64,000 bases of DNA from Candidatus Desulfobacula maris (GTDB taxonomy: Bacteria; Desulfobacterota; Desulfobacteria; Desulfobacterales; Desulfobacteraceae). The DNA is taken from assembly GCA_014383445.1 (NCBI GenBank), contig JACNHV010000267.1, positions 1-64,000 of the forward strand, read 5' to 3'. The notes beneath the pieces were generated by a model. It saw only the letters and a program-made list of their open reading frames with translations, was not told the origin of the DNA and made no database searches. This document shows positions 1 to 9,895 of this stretch, in pieces (the first letter of the stretch is position 1; the number at the start of each line of letters is the position of its first letter). The translations under genes were made by a program, and so were the position numbers.

Positions 1-213
1 ATCTGGTATAGACAAATTTTTTGTCCCCAGATTAAAAAATAAATTATATGGAAATCAAAAAAATCAAATTGAACACGGCTACATTAAAGCATATTGGAGA
101 TAAAAAGTCCGGTCTTTGAATTTTTTTAATTGTTTAAGGCATGCCATATTTATATCTTCTAATGGTTCATTGCCCCACTTTCAGGGCTGAGTGCACATAT
201 TGAACTTTTATAT

Positions 214-951
214 TTAATTCTTCTCTTCGCAAATCTCGTAGATCAGGTTGCAGGTCTCTCTTATTTCCATAGAACCGGCTTCAATCTGGGGGGAAACCTC
301 CATGGCCATATTTGAATACATTCTTGCCTGCATCGTTGGAGCCGGAAGGCTCTCTGATTCATTTACCTTTAGCAGCCTTCCGAGAGAAACGCCCAAAACT
401 TCGGCATAAAGCCCGGCCTTTGCTTTCGCATTTTTAGCTGCCTGTATCTTAACTTCTTTTCTCAATTCATCTATCTTGCTTGATCTAAACTGTATGCTTT
501 GAAAAATATTAGTTCCATCTTTTATCGCTCGGTCGATAATATCCCCTGTTTTTGATGTATCGCGCACCTTTACCATTAGCTGCTGACTTACTTTAAAAGA
601 TACTGGACTTCCCGGTATTTGGTGCCCCTTTTCATTTATGGGATAGACCGGTACGACATTATATGATGATGTCTTTATGTCTTTTTTATCTATCCCGACG
701 CTTTTTATTGCAGATATAATAGAATTCATTTTTGAAGTATTGTCTTTATAGGCCACTGCAAGCGCACGTGCTTCACTTGATACTCCAAAATTAATGACCG
801 CTTCATCGGGTATTGTCTTGATCACCCCTTCTCCCTTAACATGTATTGTGGGGTGACTATTTTCAATAGTATTGTATTCCTGTGCATCCCCGTAGGAAAC
901 ACAAAATAAAGTTATAACTATGCTCAATGCCAATATACTACTTTTTTTCAT
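214..951 (-). CDS. SIMPL (DUF541)-domain periplasmic protein
   Basis: 245-aa ORF with signal peptide and SIMPL-like pattern (VKGEGVIKTIPDEAVINFGVSSEA...). Confidence 0.8.
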   Translation of the reverse strand: MKKSSILALSIVITLFCVSYGDAQEYNTIENSHPTIHVKGEGVIKTIPDEAVINFGVSSEARALAVAYKDNTSKMNSIISAIKSVGIDKKDIKTSSYNVVPVYPINEKGHQIPGSPVSFKVSQQLMVKVRDTSKTGDIIDRAIKDGTNIFQSIQFRSSKIDELRKEVKIQAAKNAKAKAGLYAEVLGVSLGRLLKVNESESLPAPTMQARMYSNMAMEVSPQIEAGSMEIRETCNLIYEICEEKN

Positions 952-1600
952 AACAACCCTCCATGGTTATAATTTACCACTGCTCTAATGTTATATTTAC
1001 CAAAGATCAGCTCTCATCCGATTCAGTATTCTTCTTTTTTCCAACTCTTTACAAATTGGTTTTTCAGCCATTAAAAAAGACCCCGAATTTAATAATTTTT
1101 CAAGACAAAAAATAATCATTTTATACTAAGATTAGTATAATAGGATTCAACATACAATATATAATGATGCAATACAAAATGAATTTTATTCCTGTCATTA
1201 CGTTATATGGAAATGACAAAATCAGATATTCCAAGCTCAAATTCAATTTTATTGGCTTTGCAGATAGCAGATCGGTGCCTTTGTCAAATCTTGTTGTCAT
1301 TGTGTCCTGAAAGGGATGATAACCCGATAGTTGAAAACGTAATGCCCTACTGATTTATGTTGGTAGACCGGACCTTATCGGCAATCATTCGTGTCATCTG
1401 CAAAATATTTATTCTAATATTTTTTATCGCAAATAAAAGCTTTATATAGAAAAGAGCTGCAGATGTTTTGCAGTATGGATACTTTGGGGTTGGGTATTGG
1501 CAATATAGATAAAAATTATCCTCTTTCCGGGATTAGTGAGATTCGGTTATAAAAGGATTGGAACTTTTTTTGCCACCCTGGTTTATTCTTATCCACCCTT

Positions 1601-1617
1601 TGGATAAAATATATCCA
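1601..1617. promoter_or_regulatory. Palindrome TGGATA-AAATA-TATCCA, putative enhancer-binding site upstream of a sigma54-type promoter
   Basis: Perfect 6+6 inverted repeat. Overlapping TTATCCA-CCCTT-TGGATAA at 1589-1607. Same motif upstream of 5998 and 17251 genes. Confidence 0.6.
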
Positions 1618-1693
1618 CTTTGACAAATGTGAAAATTATCCATCAAACCTCCAAACATACAAATACCTCGTGATTTCAATTGGTTGATAACAT

Positions 1694-1709
1694 TGGCACA
1701 CTTGTTGAA
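1694..1709 (+). promoter_or_regulatory. -24/-12 (sigma54) promoter candidate
   Basis: TGGCAC-ACTTG-TTGAA, 60 bp upstream of the ZraP-like gene. Confidence 0.6.
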
Positions 1710-1768
1710 ATAGTTATTGTCAGAGTTTATGAAAGAAGTTTTTTTTAACCATAACAAAGGAGTTTAAA

Positions 1769-2239
1769 ATGAAAAAATTTATCACCAAGAAAACAATATT
1801 TGTTGCATCATTTATTCTTATCGCAGGAATTATTGCCTCACAGGCGTTTGCTTACATGGGTGGCGGATACCATATGGGAGGCGGGTACGGCATGATGAAC
1901 AGCTACCAGATGGGCTATGGCATGATGGGTAATGGTTACATGATGGAAGGCCTTTCTGCCGAAGACCAGCAAAAAATGCTGGACCAGATGAACAACTTTT
2001 TTTCTTCAACTAAGGAGGTCAGGGAGCAAAGTTATCAAAAACAGCTTGAACTGAACAAGGAATATGCAAAATCTGAAAAGGATCAGGCAAAGATCGAGAC
2101 CCTTCAAAAGGAATTGTTTGATCTTTCCTCTCAGTTTGAAAAAGAAAGGTTTAATCACATGACTACCATGCAGAAACTATTTTCCGATAAAAATATTGGA
2201 AGTTTCAGGGGCATGGGTGGCGGATATAACGGCTGCTAA
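1769..2239 (+). CDS. ZraP-like periplasmic metal-stress protein
   Basis: Signal peptide, Gly/Met-rich N-terminus (GGGYHMGGGYGMM), helical Q/K/E-rich body typical of zinc resistance-associated/CpxP-like proteins. Confidence 0.7.
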   Translation: MKKFITKKTIFVASFILIAGIIASQAFAYMGGGYHMGGGYGMMNSYQMGYGMMGNGYMMEGLSAEDQQKMLDQMNNFFSSTKEVREQSYQKQLELNKEYAKSEKDQAKIETLQKELFDLSSQFEKERFNHMTTMQKLFSDKNIGSFRGMGGGYNGC

Positions 2240-2251
2240 TAAATGACAGGT

Positions 2252-2285
2252 TGTACCCGGGGGAGTTTTGTCTGCTCCGGGTACA
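2252..2285. other. GC-rich stem-loop downstream of the ZraP-like gene
   Basis: TGTACCCGG...CCGGGTACA perfect 9-bp arms; no clear U-tract. Confidence 0.5.
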
Positions 2286-2495
2286 GGCTGGCTTACCTGA
2301 CGGGCTGCCTTTCATCATCATATTCATCATTCTGCTTTGCATCATGCTATCATTTTGCAGACCATATCCAGAAATCAGCAGAATCCAAATTACACTCAAA
2401 ATCGATATTCTCGTACAGAAATGGAAGATTTGAAATATGAAATAATGAATTAAATGAGCTTGAATATCGACCAGTTATGAAACATACTTGTTCTA

Positions 2496-2511
2496 TGGTA
2501 CATGTTTTGCT
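2496..2511 (+). promoter_or_regulatory. -24/-12 (sigma54) promoter candidate upstream of copA
   Basis: TGGTAC-ATGTT-TTGCT about 40 bp upstream of ATG. Confidence 0.55.
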
Positions 2512-2549
2512 ATTTTACATAAAAGCCAAGTATAATTAAGGAGGATATA

Positions 2550-4991
2550 ATGACCACTCAAACCATTTCATTGCCAATTGCCGGCATGAGCTGCGCCAAT
2601 TGTGCTGCCAATATTGATAAAATGCTTGGAAACCTGAAAGGCGTTGAAAGTTCTAATGTGAATTTCGCAGCAGAACAGGCCGTTATTTCTTTTCATCCAG
2701 ACATCCTCTCTGTCACTGAAATTACGAATAAGATCCATTCTTCCGGCTATAAGGTTCCTGTAGTAAAAAAGGAAATTCCAGTAACAGGCATGACTTGTGC
2801 CAATTGCGCATCAAATATTGAAAAAGCCCTGAATAAGTTGTCCGGTGTCACTCTGGCCTCCGTTAATTTTGCTTCGGAAAGGGTCAGTCTGGAATTTCTT
2901 TCTTCCATTGTATCCCTGGATGAAATCATTTCAGTGATTAGAAAAATTGGATATGATGTTGTTATTCCTGCTGGCGACATGGAAGAAGAAGATGCCGAAG
3001 AGATTGCAAGAAATGCTGAAATCAAGGATCAGACAACTAAATTTATAGTGGGGGTGGCCTTTGCCCTGCCATTATTTGTCTTAAGCATGTCGCGGGATTT
3101 TAACCTGATCGGCCAATGGAGTCATGCTTCCTGGATGAACTGGTTGTTTCTTTTTCTTGCTACTCCTGTCCAGTTTTATACGGGATGGGATTACTATGTG
3201 GGGGCAATAAAAAGCCTTAGAAATAAAAGTACCAATATGGATGTATTGATCGCTCTCGGGTCTTCTGTCGCCTATTTTTATTCCCTTGCAATTCTGCTGG
3301 TTTCAGGTTTGGGAGGACATGTATATTTTGAAACATCAGCAGTCATTATTACACTGATAAAACTTGGAAAGCTGCTAGAAGCAAGGACCAAGGGAAAAAC
3401 GGGCGGGGCTATCAAAAAGCTGATCGGCCTTGTGCCCAAAACAGCCACGATACTTGAAAATAATCTTGAAAAACAGGTCCCCATTTCAGCTGTCAAAACA
3501 AATGATATTGTCATTATCCGGCCGGGTGAAAGGATTCCGGTTGACGGCATTGTAATTGAAGGCAATTCATCTGTTGACGAATCCATGCTGACAGGAGAGC
3601 CTCTTCCTGTTGATAAAAAAGTCAAGGATAAGGTCACGGGTGGCACTGTCAATGGTCAGGGTCTTTTAAGATTCAAAGCCACCAGAGTCGGAAAAAATAC
3701 TGCCTTAGCCCAGATCATAAGGCTGGTCCAGGAGGCCCAGGGAAGCAAAGCCCCTATTCAGGCTCTGGCAGATCGCATATCATCATTTTTTGTACCCACA
3801 GTCATTATCCTGGCAATTGTTACATTTTTCATCTGGTTGTCTGTTACAGGAGAATTTGTACCTGCCATGATCAGGATGGTAGCTGTTCTTGTCATTGCAT
3901 GCCCCTGCGCACTGGGGCTTGCAACGCCCACTGCCATAATGGCGGGAACGGGAAAAGGAGCTGAGAACGGTATCCTTTTTAAAAGAAGCGAAGCCCTTGA
4001 AAATGCAGCTAAACTTAAAATCATTGTATTAGATAAAACCGGGACCATTACCATGGGGAAACCCTCAGTTGTGGATATTGTCCCTTTATACCCCGATATC
4101 ACAAAGGAATTTGTCCTGACCTATGCAGCATCTCTTGAAAAGGGTTCGGAACATCCCATTGGCCGGGCCATTGTTTCACATGTTGAAAACATGAAAATAA
4201 AACTTATGGATACTTTAAATTTTAAAGCCCAGTCCGGGTTTGGTGTTGAGGCGGATATCAAAGGCCAGCAGTTCAAATTTGGGAAACCCAAGTGGTTTTC
4301 AAGTAAAGGATATGACCTTTCCAATGCAAATAAAATCATTTCCTCTTTTCAAAACAAGGGCAGAACAGTGATGCTGCTTGCAGATGAAAAAAATGTTCTT
4401 GGACTTATATCTGTGTCAGATACAGTGAAACCGGAATCTGCACGGGCTATCAAAAGTCTGCATGATGAAAAACTTAAGGTTGTCATGCTGACCGGAGACA
4501 ATATCCAGACAGCCAATGCCATTGCAGCTGAAGTTGATGTTGACCAGGTTGTGGCTGAAGTTGCGCCCGAAGAAAAAGCAGAACAAATTAAAATCCTTCA
4601 AAAAGGTAACGAACTGGTCGGCATGGTGGGGGACGGCATCAATGATGCACCGGCTCTTGCCCAGGCAGATATTGGCATGGCCATTGGCACGGGAACGGAT
4701 GTTGCCATAGAAACAGGGGACGTTATTCTTTCAAGCGGTAGCCTGGAAGGGATTCCCAAGGCCATAAAAATCAGCAGGAAAACCCTGAGAACCATCAGGC
4801 AGAATCTTTTTTTGGCCTTTGTCTATAATGCAGTGCTGATTCCTGTGGCAGCCGGTATCCTGGCTCCATTCGACATGTTTCCGGATTTTTTGCGACAATT
4901 ACACCCCATACTCGCCGCCCTGGCCATGGCTGCAAGCAGTATATCTGTCGTGACCAACAGCTTAAGACTTTATAATGCAAAGATTATGTAA
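2550..4991 (+). CDS. copA: Copper-translocating P-type ATPase, two HMA domains
   Basis: Two GMxCANC motifs, [23 protein letters not shown] motifs. Confidence 0.95.
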   Translation: MTTQTISLPIAGMSCANCAANIDKMLGNLKGVESSNVNFAAEQAVISFHPDILSVTEITNKIHSSGYKVPVVKKEIPVTGMTCANCASNIEKALNKLSGVTLASVNFASERVSLEFLSSIVSLDEIISVIRKIGYDVVIPAGDMEEEDAEEIARNAEIKDQTTKFIVGVAFALPLFVLSMSRDFNLIGQWSHASWMNWLFLFLATPVQFYTGWDYYVGAIKSLRNKSTNMDVLIALGSSVAYFYSLAILLVSGLGGHVYFETSAVIITLIKLGKLLEARTKGKTGGAIKKLIGLVPKTATILENNLEKQVPISAVKTNDIVIIRPGERIPVDGIVIEGNSSVDESMLTGEPLPVDKKVKDKVTGGTVNGQGLLRFKATRVGKNTALAQIIRLVQEAQGSKAPIQALADRISSFFVPTVIILAIVTFFIWLSVTGEFVPAMIRMVAVLVIACPCALGLATPTAIMAGTGKGAENGILFKRSEALENAAKLKIIVLDKTGTITMGKPSVVDIVPLYPDITKEFVLTYAASLEKGSEHPIGRAIVSHVENMKIKLMDTLNFKAQSGFGVEADIKGQQFKFGKPKWFSSKGYDLSNANKIISSFQNKGRTVMLLADEKNVLGLISVSDTVKPESARAIKSLHDEKLKVVMLTGDNIQTANAIAAEVDVDQVVAEVAPEEKAEQIKILQKGNELVGMVGDGINDAPALAQADIGMAIGTGTDVAIETGDVILSSGSLEGIPKAIKISRKTLRTIRQNLFLAFVYNAVLIPVAAGILAPFDMFPDFLRQLHPILAALAMAASSISVVTNSLRLYNAKIM

Positions 4992-5051
4992 AATCGTCTT
5001 ATTTTATGTTTTCAGGCAGAATTTCAAACCCATCTGAGCAGGAGAATAAAG

Positions 5052-5822
5052 ATGCATCCAATTTTTTTACAAATCGGCCCGTTAACTATCAGGTGGTATG
5101 GTCTAATGATAGCCATTGCATGCCTGACCGGGTTTTGGATCGCACAAAAAGAAGCAAAAAGAAACCAGATAGAAGCCCAAAAAATTGAAAGCTTTTTTCT
5201 TTTTGCTGTTCTTTTTGCCATTGCAGGTGCCCGGTTCTATTATGTCGCGTTTACAGAACCTGCTTTATTTTGGGCGAATCCCCTTTCGGTACTGGCCATT
5301 TGGGAGGGAGGGCTGGCCATACACGGTGCGATTTTAGGAGGCCTTTTGGCCTGCATAATTTATACATGGCATCAGAAGATTTCCTTCTGGAAATTTGCAG
5401 ACACCCTTGCACCTTCACTTGCTCTTGGTCAGGCGATCGGCAGAATCGGATGTTTTTTCAACGGGGATGCCCACGGTTATCCCACAAATATGCCGTGGGG
5501 GTTGATTTATTCACCTGAGAGTCCGGCAGGGCAGATGTATCCGGGACAACCTCTGCATCCCACTCAGCTCTATGAAATGGGTTTTAACCTGATTATTTTT
5601 GGAGTGTTATGGACGATTAGAAAAAAGATTAAAATAAAAGGTAATCTATTCTTGCTATATACGATTCTGTATTCTGCAGGCCGGATATTTGTAGAACATT
5701 TCAGAGCTGATAAGCTCACCTATTTTGGCAATATTTCCGCAGCCCAGTCCATTGGGGCTTTGGGTATACTCACAGCATTGATCCTGATGATTGTGCTGCG
5801 CAAAAAAGCAATTCGCATATGA
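5052..5822 (+). CDS. lgt: Prolipoprotein diacylglyceryl transferase
   Basis: LTIRWYGLMIA, IGRIGCFFNGDAHG, HPTQLYE, RAD motifs. Confidence 0.92.
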   Translation: MHPIFLQIGPLTIRWYGLMIAIACLTGFWIAQKEAKRNQIEAQKIESFFLFAVLFAIAGARFYYVAFTEPALFWANPLSVLAIWEGGLAIHGAILGGLLACIIYTWHQKISFWKFADTLAPSLALGQAIGRIGCFFNGDAHGYPTNMPWGLIYSPESPAGQMYPGQPLHPTQLYEMGFNLIIFGVLWTIRKKIKIKGNLFLLYTILYSAGRIFVEHFRADKLTYFGNISAAQSIGALGILTALILMIVLRKKAIRI

Positions 5823-5837
5823 AACAAAAAAGTTTTG

Positions 5838-5854
5838 CGGATAAAATCTATCCA
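5838..5854. promoter_or_regulatory. Palindrome CGGATA-AAATC-TATCCA, putative enhancer-binding site
   Basis: Same motif as 1601-1617; about 87 bp upstream of the -24/-12 element at 5941. Confidence 0.55.
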
Positions 5855-5940
5855 CTACAAGTTACATGAAGCAGATACGAAATTCCTGCAATTATTGATA
5901 ACATTTAAAAATCAAATAGTTATGATAACAGCCTGCCAAG

Positions 5941-5956
5941 TGGCACAGGTTTTGCT
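5941..5956 (+). promoter_or_regulatory. -24/-12 (sigma54) promoter candidate
   Basis: TGGCAC-AGGTT-TTGCT, near-consensus, upstream of YHS gene. Confidence 0.75.
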
Positions 5957-5997
5957 TTATTAGTTTGTAAAGCCAATATTAATAAGGAGGATTAAAC

Positions 5998-6258
5998 ATG
6001 ACTCATTTAAACACAAACAATAAACAGAACCACAAAGATCCTGTATGTGGAATGGACGTCTCATCTGAAAATAACTCAATCACTGCTATCTGGAACAATC
6101 AGACATATTATTTTTGTGCACAGAATTGTCGCAAAATATTTGAAAAATCACCTGAAGCCTATCAGAAAGAAAGTTCATTTTTCCTTAGAAGATGGTGGAA
6201 TAATTATCTTAAACGTCTGAACAAGGTTACCAATGGCAAACCACAATGTTGCGATTAA
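5998..6258 (+). CDS. YHS-domain protein with C-terminal WWNxYLxRLNKVTxGKPQCC motif
   Basis: KDPVCGMDV...YYFCAQNCRKIFEKSPEAY YHS signature. Confidence 0.8.
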   Translation: MTHLNTNNKQNHKDPVCGMDVSSENNSITAIWNNQTYYFCAQNCRKIFEKSPEAYQKESSFFLRRWWNNYLKRLNKVTNGKPQCCD

Positions 6259-6316
6259 AAATTATGAAATCCCTTGTGATCATGGACTTTTGGGGTTCTT
6301 ATTTCAGGAGGTGCAC

Positions 6317-6658
6317 ATGATTAAAAAAAAATTTACGATAAAATTTCTTCTTGTCCTTTTATTTTTTGTTTTAAGTACTGGTGCGGCTTTTGCGAACAGT
6401 ATGGGTCAGGGAACAATGGTTGTGGGATATCATATGATGGATACAGGCGCTGGTATGGGATGGATGATGTTTCTGTTCTGGGGTCTTGTGCTTGGGATTC
6501 TCATTCTTGTTATTCGTTGGATTTTAAATCTTCCCCAAAGGGAAAACCGTTTTGAAGAAATGCAGACAAGTGCCTCGGATATTCTAAAAGATCGATTTGC
6601 AAAAGGTGAGATTGATATCGCTGAATTTGAATTAAAACAACAAATCATTGCTGATTAG
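6317..6658 (+). CDS. SHOCT-domain membrane protein
   Basis: Signal peptide/TM plus C-terminal DILKDRFAKGEIDIAEFELKQQ. Internal ATG within ORF 6233-6658 chosen. Confidence 0.75.
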   Translation: MIKKKFTIKFLLVLLFFVLSTGAAFANSMGQGTMVVGYHMMDTGAGMGWMMFLFWGLVLGILILVIRWILNLPQRENRFEEMQTSASDILKDRFAKGEIDIAEFELKQQIIAD

Positions 6659-6684
6659 ATAAGGTATTTATACTTGTGATTTTC

Positions 6685-7135
6685 CTAACTCAAGGGTCGC
6701 CAGAATTTTGCATCTACGGCTTTGCGAACCTCAATTATGTTCTTACCGCTTTTATATTGGGAAAGGGCAAAAAATGCCTGGTCCTGGCATATGCCGCAGG
6801 AAACGGCATGGGTGTCTGCATAGCAGCTCAAAAGGCTTTTGTGTCCAATGGTTTCTTTGCAATTGCAATAACAATACATGCTGTCCAGCAACACGGGATT
6901 TTGCTCTGCAATTTTATAGGCCCTTGCAACAGTACCTGTAAACTTTGCCGGTGAGAGGGTAGGCCGGTTCTCTCCGCCTCTCAAAAGGGTCAGGATCAGT
7001 AAACACCTGAATCCTGTATCCTTTTGTTTCCATTGCAGTGTATGCCTGGGCCGAGCTTGTTAAACCTGTCAGGCAAACCATTGACAAGAGCAGGGCATAC
7101 TTGATTTGGCGAAAGATTTTTCTCAGATTAACCAT
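6685..7135 (-). pseudogene. PCYCGC-type exported protein, apparently frameshifted near 6975
   Basis: Signal peptide half MVNLRKIFRQ...QVFTDPDPFERRR in one frame; GGENRPTLSPAKFTGTVARAYKIAEQ...YCYCNCKETIGHKSLLSCYADTHAVSCGICQDQA in the next frame. Confidence 0.65.
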
Positions 7136-7709
7136 ATCCCCCTTTTTGAATATAAGGCTTTTCAAGTTGATTTTTAAAGTACTGAAAGATTTTGGGTGAG
7201 GACCAGTCATAGGCACCTATTATTTTTTGTAAAATAATACCATTTTTATCTATGATAAAACTTTCCGGGACCCCTGTGGTCCGGTACAGGTTCTGTATGG
7301 ATCCTTTCTTATCAAGCAGGGCTTTGAAACTCAGTTTGTGTATGTTCATGAAAGGATCGACAACTTTTTTGCCTTGTGTGTCAATACTGACAGCCAGGAC
7401 CACAAAGTCCTTTTTTTTGAATCGATTGTAAAGTCTTTCAATAGAGGGCATTTCTTCTAAGCACGGCCGGCACCATGTGGCCCAGATATTTAATAAAATA
7501 ATTTTCCCTCTGAAATCAGACAGACTCACATTCTCTCCATCCAGATCCGGAAATGAAAAATCCGGTGCTTTTGTACCCTTTGTGATGGGAGGTTGTCTTG
7601 TGAATTTGAAGCCTGTATTATTCCCAGTTAAAAAAAAGAGGGTACCAATCCCTATGCTGATTATAAAAAACAGGATTCCTGTCTTGATTTTTGTTGATAT
7701 TTCTCCCAT
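7128..7709 (-). CDS. TlpA/ResA-like thioredoxin-fold protein
   Basis: WATWCRPCLEEMPSI redox motif, AhpC/TSA-like fold. Confidence 0.85.
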   Translation of the reverse strand: MGEISTKIKTGILFFIISIGIGTLFFLTGNNTGFKFTRQPPITKGTKAPDFSFPDLDGENVSLSDFRGKIILLNIWATWCRPCLEEMPSIERLYNRFKKKDFVVLAVSIDTQGKKVVDPFMNIHKLSFKALLDKKGSIQNLYRTTGVPESFIIDKNGIILQKIIGAYDWSSPKIFQYFKNQLEKPYIQKGGYG

Positions 7710-7761
7710 AGCAAGCGCCTTGCCTTTTAAAGTTTAATCACAAGCAAAATTTTAGCTTCAT

Positions 7762-8313
7762 TTAATCGTTTTCATTAATCATGAATTCAATAAGGTTTCG
7801 GCTTTTTTTACTTTTCCAGTCTTTATACCCTGGAGCATATGCTTTAATATCACCCTTACGATTAATCAGTAAATGGGCAGGGGTTCCACGGATACCATAA
7901 TCACGAGCAACCTGGCCTTCAGTGTCTAAAAGGTTGGGAAATGGAATCCCTGTTTTGTCGACATATTTTTTTACAAGTGCTTTTTTTTCTTCTATATCAA
8001 TACCAAGAATAACAAAATCTTCATCCTTAAATTTGTTATAAAGATTAATCAGGGAAGGAAACTCCTTCCGGCACCAACTTCACCACGTTGTCCAGAAAAA
8101 AAGAAGAACAACTTTTCCGCGGAAATCCGTAAATTGTACTTGTTTGCCATCAAGGTCTTCCAAAGTGAAGTTCAAAGCAGGGATTTGCTCTCTTGCCTGA
8201 ATAAACCCTACGTCAAGGAACGGATCTTTAGCTGCAAGAGTCTTTGATAAAGGTATGATTGTAAATATGGCAATCATCAAAATGGCTGTAAGTACTTTGG
8301 GGAATCTTTTCAT
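7762..8313 (-). CDS. Selenocysteine-containing TlpA-like thioredoxin (UxxC), 183 aa
   Basis: ORF 8080-8313 ends FFWTTW then TGA (8080-8082) and continues in frame as U-SWCRKEFPSLINLYNKFKDEDFVILGIDIEEKKALVKKYVDKTGIPFPNLLDTEGQVARDYGIRGTPAHLLINRKGDIKAYAPGYKDWKSKKSRNLIEFMINEND to TAA at 7762. SECIS-like GGAAGG-AGUUU-CCUUCC right after the UGA. Confidence 0.85.
8053..8069 (-). promoter_or_regulatory. SECIS-like hairpin for the TlpA-like selenoprotein
   Basis: Perfect 6-bp stem, loop AGUUU containing GU, loop 16 nt after UGA. Confidence 0.7.
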
Positions 8314-8409
8314 TTTTATCCCTTTACTATTCTGATAAAATTATTTTAATTAAATCTGCCTGGGTTTTTCTGGTATCGCTCTCTTTTTTATTAATATTAG
8401 AAATGTTAA

Positions 8410-8425
8410 AGCAAAGTTGATGCCA
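8410..8425 (-). promoter_or_regulatory. -24/-12 (sigma54) promoter candidate for the TlpA-like selenoprotein gene
   Basis: Minus strand TGGCAT-CAACT-TTGCT. Confidence 0.6.
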
Positions 8426-8756
8426 GAGGATCGATTATTTTATATAACCTTCTTATGCAATGGTGCCAATTATGTCCCTATATATTGATTATCCGGCATT
8501 TCTACGAAAAGAAATGAAAAGCGACTATTTTTTTTCAAGCTTATAAGAATAATATTTAGCCACGGCTTTGTTGCGGTTATCGCAAACTCTGTGAATCAAC
8601 TGTATAATTTTGATGCACTTCTTGAAATCGATTGTAGAATATTATGCAAACAATGAATTTTCATCAAGGCAATAATAAAATAAATTTAAGTTATAAATTT
8701 AATATCTCCTTTACTTACAGCAGATTAAATGGATTTTTATATGATTTTAATAGTCT

Positions 8757-8772
8757 TGGTATTGTTCTTGCT
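8757..8772 (+). promoter_or_regulatory. -24/-12 (sigma54) promoter candidate
   Basis: TGGTAT-TGTTC-TTGCT upstream of 8884 gene. Confidence 0.5.
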
Positions 8773-8883
8773 CTGTTAGAGATTCAGTTAATTTGATTTT
8801 GTTGAAATTTTAAAAAAATATGTCAATTAAGAAATCAGCAAGATCGGTTTTGTTGAATGAAACATCAGTTAAGGAGAAAAACA

Positions 8884-9261
8884 ATGAAGAAAAAAACAAT
8901 TTTTAAATTTACCACCATTACGGCATTCCTTTTTCTTGTGGCAGGGATGATATTTTTTAACCCGATAAATTCCTTTTCATGCGGATTCGGAAACTCCGGG
9001 GGCAGTGATTTTGTACCCCAAAGGCAGGCTTCTAATTTTGTAAACCAGGCCGCAGGCAATCAGGCTGCAACAGCCATTGGACAGGAAAAGGCTAAAAGTA
9101 TCGTTAAGAGCCATGTGAGCAAGCTTAATCCGGATCTTGCAATCGGGAATATCAATGATGCCGGAGGTTTTTTTGAGGTTGAAATTCTTAATAAATCCGA
9201 TGAACTGCTCCAAGTGGTAGGGGTGGACAAGTATTCCGGACGTCTGATGCTGTTAAATTGA
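8884..9261 (+). CDS. Hypothetical exported protein, PepSY-like C-terminus
   Basis: Signal peptide; AKSIVKSHVSKLNPDLAIGNI...FFEVEILNKSDELLQVVGVDKYSGRL. Confidence 0.6.
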   Translation: MKKKTIFKFTTITAFLFLVAGMIFFNPINSFSCGFGNSGGSDFVPQRQASNFVNQAAGNQAATAIGQEKAKSIVKSHVSKLNPDLAIGNINDAGGFFEVEILNKSDELLQVVGVDKYSGRLMLLN

Positions 9262-9278
9262 TAAAAAGACCTTAACAC

Positions 9279-9743
9279 ATGGATAACAAAAAAGCAGATC
9301 TAATATATTTTGCACTGGTGATATTTGTGGTTGCAGCTTTGCCTTTTGGCATATCAGCCTATGACAGACACATCTGGAACCAGAAAATTCCACAGGATGC
9401 AAAAATCTTTAACTTGACCGGGCATACCCGGAAAGGGTGGGTTTTTGGAACTATTGATGCCTATGATGTATTAACCGTCAGCCTGATCCCTAAGGAATTC
9501 ACGCCGCCTATAATCAAAGTAAACAAAGGGGACCAGGTGGTACTAAAGCTGACCAGCTCGGATGTGGTTCATGGATTCAGCCTTAAGGATTTCGGCATTT
9601 TTATCAATGAAGGGATTCACCCGGGCAAACCCCAAATGGTCACTTTTATTGCGGATAAGGAAGGCACATTTACCTTTGCCTGCAATGCGATCTGCGGCAG
9701 TCATCACGAAAATATGTTCGGTACCATCATTGTTAATGCGTGA
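9279..9743 (+). CDS. Membrane-anchored CuA/cupredoxin protein (COX subunit II-like periplasmic domain)
   Basis: N-terminal TM, VVHGF, and CNAICGSHHENM matching Cx3Cx3Hx2M CuA pattern. Confidence 0.75.
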   Translation: MDNKKADLIYFALVIFVVAALPFGISAYDRHIWNQKIPQDAKIFNLTGHTRKGWVFGTIDAYDVLTVSLIPKEFTPPIIKVNKGDQVVLKLTSSDVVHGFSLKDFGIFINEGIHPGKPQMVTFIADKEGTFTFACNAICGSHHENMFGTIIVNA

Positions 9744-9895
9744 TATCGGTTCAATGCGTGAATAAAGGGTTAAGGACTAAATTTATGACAATTGTTGAAA
9801 TTGCCTTGTTCTAAATGGTAGATTATGAAAACATGTAAAATACTAATTTGCGAAAACCCATCTTAAAATCAAGATACTATTTTCCGGAGTCTGTT

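Noticed and set aside
2243-2440. Small ORFs between the ZraP-like gene and copA
   Set aside because: Overlapping frames, no clear RBS, and the region contains a GC-rich hairpin and the copA promoter; coding potential unconvincing.
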